From SG8-30 sp963695155 (GTDB lineage Bacteria; Pseudomonadota; Gammaproteobacteria; Steroidobacterales; Steroidobacteraceae), in assembly GCA_963695155.1 (NCBI GenBank), contig CAVOGD010000003.1, positions 310,001-374,000 on the forward strand: DNA of 64,000 nt, given 5' to 3'. This document shows, piece by piece, positions 57,551 through 64,000 of this stretch (the stretch's first letter is position 1; the number at the start of each line of letters is the position of its first letter). The translations under genes and the position numbers were made by a program. The notes beneath the pieces are model-generated. The model was not told the origin of the DNA. It searched no databases and was given only the letters and a program-made list of their open reading frames with translations.

Positions 57551-58509
57551 GGCACAGCGCCCTCGCCGACCGAACGGCGGGCACTCAACGCGGCGCTGGC
57601 GGCGAGGTAAGCCTCGGGCAGGCCATACTCCTGGCCCTTCCCCGCGGCCGGCCGCAGCGGCATCGGCAGCTCGAGGGGCTCCACCGGCAGCCCGGTGAAC
57701 TCCGTCGTGCCGCGCATGAACTTCACGAACGATTCCTCGGCCGGGGCCACCAGCACGCGGCGCACGCCGCCGCGGCCGAAGTGACTGTCGAAGTAGTCCA
57801 CCGTGCGCCGCAGCTCCAGCGGCAGCGTCATGTGGATGCCGGTCGCGAGCGTGTCCACGGGCCGTACGCTGCCGAGCCCGTACTCCACGCGGCGCGTCAG
57901 GTAGAGTTGCCCCCCGCAGGTGACCTGGATGACGCCCTGGCGTGCGTCCACGAACACCGTCGCCACGGGCTCGTCCTTCTCGGCGACCCGCGCCACGAGG
58001 TCGCGGATCGCGAGTTCGACGATGGAAACCTTGCTCGGCTTCAGTCCCGCGCGCTTCACCAGCGCAGTCAGCTCCCGCAGGAAACGCGCGGGTACGGCCA
58101 CTACGTTGAGCAGCGGCGCGCGCTGCCAGTCGCTGGGCTGCGGGGCGTCGAACACCTGTACGACGGCGTCCTCGACCGGGTAGTCGAGCATGCCCCGGAT
58201 GCTCCAGCGGGCGGCCTCGACCAGCTCCTGCGCGTCGACCTGGGGGCGCTCGATCTGCAGCAGGTGGTAACTGCCCAGCGGCATGGTGACGGCGACCGGG
58301 CAGTTTTTCACAGCGAGTTCGGAGGCGATGCCGGCCAGCGACTTGACCTGCGCATCGGTTTCGGTCTGCAACTCGACGATCCGGGCCTCGGCGGAGCCGC
58401 GACCCGGCGGTGACACGACCGCAACCGCGATCGCGCGATGCAGGCAAAGGCCGACGACGGACTCGTCCTTGGTGCCGCCCAGTGCCAGAGACTTCAGTTT
58501 TCGCAGCAT
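57547..58509 (-). CDS. mshI: MSHA biogenesis protein MshI (PilM-like)
   Basis: 320 aa. Actin-like cytoplasmic fold similar to PilM: ESVVGLCLHRAIAVAVV, VAVTMPLGSYHLLQIERP, VELAIRDLVARV, and FVDARQGVIQVTCGGQLYLTR. First gene of the pilus operon, 131 bases downstream of the hydrogenase protease gene. The ATP motif is weaker than in PilM of type IVa systems. Confidence 0.83.
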   Translation of the reverse strand: MLRKLKSLALGGTKDESVVGLCLHRAIAVAVVSPPGRGSAEARIVELQTETDAQVKSLAGIASELAVKNCPVAVTMPLGSYHLLQIERPQVDAQELVEAARWSIRGMLDYPVEDAVVQVFDAPQPSDWQRAPLLNVVAVPARFLRELTALVKRAGLKPSKVSIVELAIRDLVARVAEKDEPVATVFVDARQGVIQVTCGGQLYLTRRVEYGLGSVRPVDTLATGIHMTLPLELRRTVDYFDSHFGRGGVRRVLVAPAEESFVKFMRGTTEFTGLPVEPLELPMPLRPAAGKGQEYGLPEAYLAASAALSARRSVGEGAVP

Positions 58510-58640
58510 CGGCGAATTATGCCGACGGCCCCGTCCGGCTTATGTGAAATGGCTCCCACAATGCCGTGGGATCGGCACAGCGTGACGCCGTTCACGGTCT
58601 GGGTTGCATGCCGGGCCGGCTGCGAGCCGGAGTCGGGGGT

Positions 58641-59135
58641 TCAGGCGTCCGGCGCGGAGGGCGAAGTGGCGGCGCCTGCCAGGCGCCCGGCGATGGCGAT
58701 GGCCACGGCGCCGGCCGCCTGGCGCACCACGGGGCTCGCCGTCGCGCCCATCGAAAACAGGGTGCCGGTGATGCCGTAGAGTTCGATCCGCGCCGGCAGG
58801 CGGTCGAGCCCGCGCGCCAGTTCGATCGCACCGGACACGCCGAAGGCATGCGTCGAGCCGTGTTCCGGCATGGCCGGGAGCGCCCTTCCGCTCGCGTCGA
58901 AATGCAGCACCCGGCCCGGCGCCCCGGTCGAATGCAGCGCATCCACCAGGATCACCCAGTCCCGCCCCGTCCACAGCTCGATCAGCGCGGCCCCGTCGCC
59001 GCGGTGCTCCACGACCTCCGCCGTGCCGCCCTCCCCGAGCAGCGCTAGCAGGGCCCGGGCCGCGTGCAGTCCGGCGGCGTCGTCGCCGCGGTACTCCGTG
59101 CCGATGCCGATCACCAGCGGGCGGCCGCGGGGCAT
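58641..59135 (-). CDS. NiFe-hydrogenase maturation protease
   Basis: 164 aa. HycI/HyaD fold with the start LVIGIGTEYRGDDAAGLHA (nickel-binding Glu/Asp), middle Asp in VILVDALHS and later His in HGSTHAFG. It removes the C-terminal extension of the hydrogenase large subunit after nickel insertion. Last gene in the operon; starts 4 bases after the large subunit gene. No hyp accessory gene is in the window. Confidence 0.9.
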   Translation of the reverse strand: MPRGRPLVIGIGTEYRGDDAAGLHAARALLALLGEGGTAEVVEHRGDGAALIELWTGRDWVILVDALHSTGAPGRVLHFDASGRALPAMPEHGSTHAFGVSGAIELARGLDRLPARIELYGITGTLFSMGATASPVVRQAAGAVAIAIAGRLAGAATSPSAPDA

Positions 59136-59139
59136 CGGG

Positions 59140-60429
59140 TCACTCGCGATCGACGGTGAGCTTCAGGAAGTGGCAGGAGCAGGAAATGCAGGGGTCGTAG
59201 TTGCGGATCGCGTGCTCGCACTGCCGCTGCAGCTCGGCGTCGGCCAGGTCCACCCGCTGGTTGGCGAACTCGAACAGGTCCCGTTCGATCATCGCCTGGT
59301 TGACCGAGGTGGGGGCGACGATCTTGCAATCGCGGATGATCCCGCCGGAGTCGATCGTGTAGCGCTGGTAGCAGATGCCGCGCGGCGCCTCGGTGGCGCC
59401 GTAGCCGGTGCCTGCCCGCGGCTCGACCTTGACCGCCGGCTCCGACGGCATCTCGTAGGCGTCGATGATGATCAGCGCTTCCTCGATGGCGAAGACGACC
59501 TCGACCATGCGTACCAGGATGCTCTTGAACGGGTTGGTGCACGTCTCGCCCAGCCCGGCCGCCTCGGCCGCCTCGCGCGCCCGCGGGCCCAGCCGGTCGC
59601 GGTTGAGGTTGTAGCGGGCCAGCGGGCCCAGGTGGGCGGCGCCGCGACCCACGACCTGCGTGTGCAACGATGTCGAATGCAACACCTGGTGCTCCGCCAG
59701 CACCTCGTCGTACCGGGACACCGGCGCGTCCATGCCCCGGCTCGAGACCAGCCTCCCCTCGTTCAACGGGTACTCGTAGTCGTGCCGCAGGCAGACGTAC
59801 TCGCAGTCCTGCTCGAAGTCCGGGTAATCCAGGCCCCGCAGCACGGGCATCAACTCCATGCAGCAGTCCATGGCCCACGACAGCTCGTCTACGAGCTCCA
59901 GCAGCTGCTCGCGGCGTGGCACCTTGTAGAAGCCGCCGACGCGGATGTTGATGGGATGGATCTCCCGGCCGCCGAGCACGGTCATGATCCGGTTGCCCAG
60001 CTTCTTCAGGCGCAGGCCCTTCTGGACCAGGTCGCGATGCACGCTGGCCATCTGGATCGCGTCGTCGAAGCCCAGGAAGTCCGGTGCGTGCAGCATGAAC
60101 GCGTGCAGGGCGTGGCTCTCGATCCACTCCCCGCAGTACAGCAGGCGCCGCAGGGCGCGCAGCTGGCCCCCGACCTCCACCCCGCAGATCATCTCCATCG
60201 CGTGGCAGGCCGACATCAGGTAGGCGACCGGGCAGATCCCGCAGATCCGGGCGGTGAGGTCCGGGGCCTCCCGGAAGTCCCGGCCGCGCAGGAATGCCTC
60301 GAAGAAGCGCGGCGGCTCGAAGATCTTCAGCTTGGCCTGCTCGACCCTGCGGTCGCGGATCTTCAGGTACAGCGAGCCCTCGCCCTCGACGCGCGCCAGG
60401 TAGGGCACCTCGATCGTTCGTTCACTCAT
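59140..60429 (-). CDS. hydA: NiFe hydrogenase large subunit (group 3b-type, HydA/HyhL)
   Basis: 429 aa. Nickel ligands in TARICGICPVAYL (L1) and NYDPCISCSCHFLKLTV (L2); cleavage after the His leaves the 9-residue tail FLKLTVDRE. The short length and YLARVEGEGSL start fit cytoplasmic group 3b enzymes (bidirectional, NADP-linked, formerly sulfhydrogenase). It overlaps the small subunit gene by 8 bases. Confidence 0.93.
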   Translation of the reverse strand: MSERTIEVPYLARVEGEGSLYLKIRDRRVEQAKLKIFEPPRFFEAFLRGRDFREAPDLTARICGICPVAYLMSACHAMEMICGVEVGGQLRALRRLLYCGEWIESHALHAFMLHAPDFLGFDDAIQMASVHRDLVQKGLRLKKLGNRIMTVLGGREIHPINIRVGGFYKVPRREQLLELVDELSWAMDCCMELMPVLRGLDYPDFEQDCEYVCLRHDYEYPLNEGRLVSSRGMDAPVSRYDEVLAEHQVLHSTSLHTQVVGRGAAHLGPLARYNLNRDRLGPRAREAAEAAGLGETCTNPFKSILVRMVEVVFAIEEALIIIDAYEMPSEPAVKVEPRAGTGYGATEAPRGICYQRYTIDSGGIIRDCKIVAPTSVNQAMIERDLFEFANQRVDLADAELQRQCEHAIRNYDPCISCSCHFLKLTVDRE

Positions 60430-61189
60430 GACGTCGGCTCTGCTCGCGGAACGCCGGCGATTCCGCGTTGTAGGTGCGGAACCGGCGCAGCAACTCGGCT
60501 TCCGGCAGGCCGAGCTCCTTCAGGTGCGCGGCCAGCGCCGCGGTGTTCGTCGCTTCCTTGGGGCCGAAGCAGCCGTAGCATCCGCGGTCGAACGAGGGGC
60601 ACAGCGCATTGCAGCCCGTGTGCGTCACCGGTCCCAGGCAGGCGATGCCGCGCGCGACCATGAGGCAGGCGATCCCGGCCTTCTTGCACTCCACGCAGAC
60701 GCTGTGGTCGGGCACGAAGGGCCGCTTGCCGTGCAGGAACGAGGTGATCACCTCGAGCAACTGCTGCTTGTCGATCGGGCAGCCGCGCAACTCGAAGTCG
60801 ACCTGCACGTGGTCGGCGATCGCGGTCGAGGTCGCCAGCGTGTCGATGTAGTCGGGCCTGGCGTAGACCAGCCGGGCAAACTCGGTGACGTCCCGGAAGT
60901 TGCGCAGGGCCTGGATGCCGCCGCTGGTGGCGCAGGCGCCGATCGTGACCAGGAACCGCGACTGGGTCCTGACCTCCTGGATCCGCTCGCGGTCGTGGGC
61001 GGTGGTCACCGAGCCCTCGACCAGCGCCAGGTCGTAAGGGCCCGGCAGCACGCGACGTGAGGCCTCGGGGAAATATGCAATCTCGACCTCGCGGGCGACG
61101 GCCAGCAGTTCGTCCTCGCAGTCGAGCAAGGTGAGCTGGCAGCCGTCACACGAGGCGAACTTGTAGACGGCCAGTCGGGGCTTGGGCAC
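60422..61189 (-). CDS. hydD: NiFe hydrogenase small subunit (HydD/HyhS)
   Basis: 255 aa, no Tat signal, so cytoplasmic. Proximal Fe-S cluster site FASCDGCQLTLLD with IGACATSGG and RGCPIDK; medial/distal sites in CVECKKAGIACLM, GCNALCPSFDRGCYGCFGP. Transfers electrons from the NiFe site to the flavin subunit. Follows hydG by 3 bases. Confidence 0.93.
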   Translation of the reverse strand: MPKPRLAVYKFASCDGCQLTLLDCEDELLAVAREVEIAYFPEASRRVLPGPYDLALVEGSVTTAHDRERIQEVRTQSRFLVTIGACATSGGIQALRNFRDVTEFARLVYARPDYIDTLATSTAIADHVQVDFELRGCPIDKQQLLEVITSFLHGKRPFVPDHSVCVECKKAGIACLMVARGIACLGPVTHTGCNALCPSFDRGCYGCFGPKEATNTAALAAHLKELGLPEAELLRRFRTYNAESPAFREQSRRHE

Positions 61190-61192
61190 CGC

Positions 61193-62044
61193 TCAGACCT
61201 CCGCGACGTAAAAGCGCTTCTCGACGCGCGAGAAGGGGAACACCGGACCGTCCTTGCAGACGAAATCGGCGCCGTACTGGCAGCGACCGCACATGGCGAG
61301 CGCGCACTTCATGTTGCGCTCCATGGTCACGTAGATGTCGGACGGCTGGATCCCGACGCTGCGCAGCTTCTGCACGGCGAAGTGCATCATGATCTCGGGA
61401 CCGCAAACCAGCGCCACCGTGTTGTCGAGGTCGAAAGGAGCGCGGGGCACGAGTTGGGTGACGACGCCCACCGAGCCGGTCCAGCCCACGCCCGCGGTGT
61501 CGACCGTGACCAGGACGTTGGCCCCGGCCTTGCGCCAGCCGTCGAATTCGCGCTTGAACAGCAACTGGTCCGGCTGCCGGGCGCCGATGAGTATCGAAAC
61601 CCGTCCGTAGGCCTGCACGTCCTGCAGCACGTGGTAGATCGCGGGCCGCAGCGGCGCCAGGCCGATGCCGCCGGCCACGAACAGGATGTCCTTGCCGCGC
61701 ATGGCGTCGAGCGGCCAGGCGCTGCCGAACGGTCCGCGCACGCCCAGCGAGTCGCCCGGACGCAGCTTGCAGACGGCATCGGACACCCGGCCCACCGACC
61801 GGGTGGTGTGCACCAGGGCCTCGCCCGGCCGGGAATCGCCGCTCACGGAGATCGGGATCTCGCCCACGCCGAAGACGTACAGCATGTTGAACTGGCCCGG
61901 CAGGAAGGTGCCGATCCCCGGTTCGTGCACGGGCCGCAGTTCCAGCGTCACCACGTCGTCCAGCTCGCGGTGCCGGCTGGCCACGCGATACGGCTGCGGC
62001 AGCATCGGGTCCGCGCCGTTGCCGCGCCGCGGTTCAGTCGACAT
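61193..62044 (-). CDS. hydG: Hydrogenase FAD/NAD(P)-binding subunit (HydG/HyhG)
   Basis: 283 aa from ATG 62044. Ferredoxin reductase fold: FLPGQFNMLYVFGVGEIPIS for FAD, ILFVAGGIGLAPLRPAI and CGPEIMMHF for NAD(P), and a C-terminal 2Fe-2S site CALAMCGRCQYGADFVCKDG. It exchanges electrons with NAD(P)H. Overlaps the preceding cNMP gene by 11 bases. Confidence 0.92.
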   Translation of the reverse strand: MSTEPRRGNGADPMLPQPYRVASRHRELDDVVTLELRPVHEPGIGTFLPGQFNMLYVFGVGEIPISVSGDSRPGEALVHTTRSVGRVSDAVCKLRPGDSLGVRGPFGSAWPLDAMRGKDILFVAGGIGLAPLRPAIYHVLQDVQAYGRVSILIGARQPDQLLFKREFDGWRKAGANVLVTVDTAGVGWTGSVGVVTQLVPRAPFDLDNTVALVCGPEIMMHFAVQKLRSVGIQPSDIYVTMERNMKCALAMCGRCQYGADFVCKDGPVFPFSRVEKRFYVAEV

Positions 62045-62504
62045 TCTTCTTTCCGTAGATGTCCATGAGCTGGAGCCGCGCGCTGGACAGCCGCTCCGCC
62101 AGCACACTGCTGACCCGCTTGAGCAACTCGAATCCCATTGCGGGATCCTGCTCGCACTTGGTGCGCAGGCACTGGCCGTCGAAACGCAGCAGGCGCACGT
62201 CGTCGATGGCCTTGGCGTCGAACCGCGAGCGGTAGGGCGGCACCAGCCAGGACCAGCCGACCACCTCCCCGGCGTCCAGAGTCTGCACGATGAACTTGCC
62301 GTACTGCGCGCCGTAGACCGAGATCACCACGCGGCCCTCGCGGATCAGGAAGAAGTCGTTGGCCACCTCTCCTTCACGCAGCAGGTAATCCCCCTTCGGG
62401 ACCCTGACGTTCTCGGCGCAACCGACCATCAGGTCGATCGTCGCCTCGGAGAATCCCTGGAAGAACGGCTGGGCGACAATGATGGGCTTGAGGGTCTCGA
62501 TCAT
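62034..62504 (-). CDS. Cyclic-nucleotide-binding domain protein within the hydrogenase operon
   Basis: 156 aa. One cNMP/CRP-like beta-roll: QPFFQGFSEATIDLMVG, YLLREGEVANDFFLIREGRV, LDAGEVVGWSWLVPP, then a helix. It lacks a helix-turn-helix DNA-binding domain, so it is not a normal regulator. It overlaps both hydB and hydG, which points to a structural or allosteric subunit of the hydrogenase. Similar genes occur in some group 3b operons. The phosphate-binding Arg is not obvious (RSRFDAKA). Confidence 0.85.
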   Translation of the reverse strand: MIETLKPIIVAQPFFQGFSEATIDLMVGCAENVRVPKGDYLLREGEVANDFFLIREGRVVISVYGAQYGKFIVQTLDAGEVVGWSWLVPPYRSRFDAKAIDDVRLLRFDGQCLRTKCEQDPAMGFELLKRVSSVLAERLSSARLQLMDIYGKKNVD

Positions 62505-63655
62505 GACGGGCTCTCCTGCTGCGAATCGCTGCGCCGGCGCAGCGCACTAACCTCGGCGGTGAGGTCGATGCCCACCGGGCACCACGTGATGCAGCGGCCG
62601 CACCCCACGCATCCCGAGACGCCGAACTGACGGTGCCAGGTACCGAGCTTGTGGGTCAGCCACTGGCGGTAGCGGCTGCGGATCGAGCGCCGGATCTTGC
62701 CGCCGTGGATCTTCGAGTAATCACCGTTGAAGCACGAGTCCCACTCGCGCCAGCGCTCGGCGTGCTCGCCGCCCAGGTCGATCTTGTCTTCCACGACATG
62801 GCAGAAACAGGTCGGGCACACCATGGTGCAGTTGTCGCAGCTCATGCAGCGCTCGGCCACGTCGTCCCAGTGCCGGTGCCTGGCGGCCTGTTCCAGCACC
62901 TGCGGCAGGCCGTCGGTATCGAGGTGCCGGCCCATCCGTTCAGCGGCGCGTTGCTCGACCTTGGTCGCCGCGCCCAGTTCCGCGTCCGTCGCAGCCGGAC
63001 GGCCCAGCCGCTCGAGCATCGCCCGGCCCGCATCGCTGCCGCTGCGCATGACGAAATAATGCCGCCCGGGCTCGAGGATCTCGGTCAGCACCAGGTCGTA
63101 GCCAGACCGCGCGGTCGGGCCCGTGTCCATCGAAACGCAGAAACAGTTCCCACCGGCCTCGGCACAGTTGACGGCGACCAGGAAGGTGTTTTCGCGGCGG
63201 CTGGCGTAGTCCGCGTCACGGCACTCGTCGCGCAGGAAGACCTTGTCCTGGATCTCGATCGCAGCCAGCTCGCAGGCCCGCACCCCGATGAGCGCGCGCC
63301 GGGGTGCCTGGCGGGCGTTGTCGAACCCGAGCCCCTCCGCCGTGCGGCGCGCGGACCACAACCGCACCTTCGGCGCGAACAGGTAGCGCTTCCAGGAATG
63401 GGGGCCCACCACGTAACCGAAGCAGGCCTGGTCCGCGCGGTCCGCGAGACGATAGCTCGCCGCGGCCTGGCGGTCGGTCACTCCGGCCGGCAGGTCGTCC
63501 GCCGATTCGATGGTGTCGTAGATGATCGCGCCGTCACGAACGGTCGGACCGACCAGCTCGTAGCCGTCCTCGCGAAGGGCGGCGAACAGGCGGTCGAGGT
63601 CGCCTCGTTCGAGTGTCACGGCACCCGTCTCGCGCTTGCTGGCAATCCGGATCAT
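62501..63655 (-). CDS. hydB: Hydrogenase 4Fe-4S subunit (HydB/HyhB)
   Basis: 384 aa. Two 4Fe-4S motifs near the C-terminus: CMSCDNCTMVCPTCFCH and CVGCGRCITWCPVGID. The N-terminal half has VGVRACELAAIEIQDK-like text (IGVRACELAAIEIQDK) and NCFCVSMDTGP, as in the beta subunit of sulfhydrogenase. Electron relay between flavin and Ni-Fe parts. First gene of the operon, overlapping the cNMP gene by 4 bases. Confidence 0.92.
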   Translation of the reverse strand: MIRIASKRETGAVTLERGDLDRLFAALREDGYELVGPTVRDGAIIYDTIESADDLPAGVTDRQAAASYRLADRADQACFGYVVGPHSWKRYLFAPKVRLWSARRTAEGLGFDNARQAPRRALIGVRACELAAIEIQDKVFLRDECRDADYASRRENTFLVAVNCAEAGGNCFCVSMDTGPTARSGYDLVLTEILEPGRHYFVMRSGSDAGRAMLERLGRPAATDAELGAATKVEQRAAERMGRHLDTDGLPQVLEQAARHRHWDDVAERCMSCDNCTMVCPTCFCHVVEDKIDLGGEHAERWREWDSCFNGDYSKIHGGKIRRSIRSRYRQWLTHKLGTWHRQFGVSGCVGCGRCITWCPVGIDLTAEVSALRRRSDSQQESPS

Positions 63656-63797
63656 GGCGCTGGATTGTAGTCAACGACGACCGGCCAGCCACTACGTATT
63701 CACACTGCCGCAGCGGGACTATTCCGTACGCCACACAGACTCGTTCCAGCGCACTCGCGTCGCGCGTCACGCGGGCCTGCGTCACGACCAGCCCACG
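63656..63797. other. Intergenic region upstream of the hydrogenase operon
   Basis: 142 bases between the tail of the enolase-like gene and hydB on the same strand. It should hold the hydrogenase promoter; I see no convincing sigma-54 or sigma-70 pair and no terminator. Confidence 0.35.
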
Positions 63798-64000
63798 TCA
63801 CGACGGAGCGCTGCCCTGCCTGGCCCGTTTCAGCGCCAGTGCGGCCTTGAGGCCCTTCTCGCGGATCGTGCGCAGCGCGACGCGTGCCGGCGTCGAGACA
63901 TGGAATCGAGCTGCCGTAGCGCCGCAGCAGACGCTCATCAACCTGCACGCCGAGGCCCGGCTGCTGCGGCACGTCCAGTGTGCCGTCGGCGTTGACGAGC
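63798..64000 (-). CDS. Enolase-superfamily (mandelate racemase-like) C-terminal end, partial and frameshifted
   Basis: The gene enters from the right edge. The first part reads LVNADGTLDVPQQPGLGVQV and DERLLRRYGSS, the usual C-terminal strand of mandelate racemase/muconate-lactonising enzymes. It then continues in another frame (HVSTPARVALRTIREKGLKA) to TGA at 63798-63800. One extra base at about 63897-63906 explains it. The substrate cannot be told from this end. Confidence 0.6.
   Translation of the reverse strand, partial: SSTPTAHWTCRSSRASACRLMSVCCGATAARFHVSTPARVALRTIREKGLKAALALKRARQGSAPS

Overview
The window is GC-rich bacterial chromosome, most likely from a gammaproteobacterium near Xanthomonadales, Nevskiales or Steroidobacterales. 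Evidence for this is a fused aspartate kinase/diaminopimelate decarboxylase (lysAC), a DUF6116-type mini membrane protein, the order thrS-infC-rpmI-rplT-pheS-pheT-ihfA-merR-tRNA-Pro, an MSHA-type pilus cluster and a TonB-ExbB-ExbD-TPR cluster. No plasmid, phage or integrase gene is visible. The assignment is inferred from gene content and no database was searched.

Layout. 1-2.6 kb: end of a type II secretion operon (gspK tail, gspL, gspM, gspN). 2.5-2.8 kb: a 271-bp palindromic MITE-like element at the junction of two convergent genes. 2.8-8.9 kb: an AddB/AddA-like helicase-nuclease pair. 9-10 kb: a NicO-type metal transporter behind a structured leader with a terminator. 10.2-13 kb: an IclR regulator and etfBA. 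13-19 kb: MAPEG protein, peroxiredoxin, and tonB-exbB-exbD with two paralogous periplasmic TPR proteins. 19.5-31.5 kb: metabolic genes (MFS, lysAC, SAM hydrolase, TauE, two aldehyde dehydrogenases, pdxH, ald with a divergent Lrp regulator). 31.5-36.1 kb: protoporphyrinogen oxidase, malic enzyme, then a decayed stretch (LysR remnant, truncated lipoprotein) ending at tRNA-Pro(GGG). 36.2-43.5 kb: the translation/IHF cluster. 43.7-48.3 kb: wax-ester-synthase-like acyltransferase with two alpha/beta hydrolases and an MFS exporter. 48.5-58.5 kb: an MSHA-type pilus operon. 58.6-63.7 kb: a group 3b-type NAD(P)-linked NiFe hydrogenase operon containing a cyclic-nucleotide-binding subunit. 63.8 kb to the end: tail of an enolase-superfamily gene.

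How the genes fit together. Two related envelope machines are present, a type II secretion system and an MSHA pilus. The pilus ATPase carries an MshEN domain, so extension is probably under c-di-GMP control. The TonB cluster energises outer-membrane uptake. The hydrogenase couples H2 to NAD(P), and the NicO transporter could supply its nickel.

Sequence quality. Seven conserved genes (addA-like, lysAC, protoporphyrinogen oxidase, malic enzyme, mshC, mshG, enolase-like) are each interrupted by what is best explained as exactly one extra base, mostly in short G or C runs. This looks like insertion-type sequence error rather than gene decay. Those genes are described as intact in function but frameshifted in this sequence.
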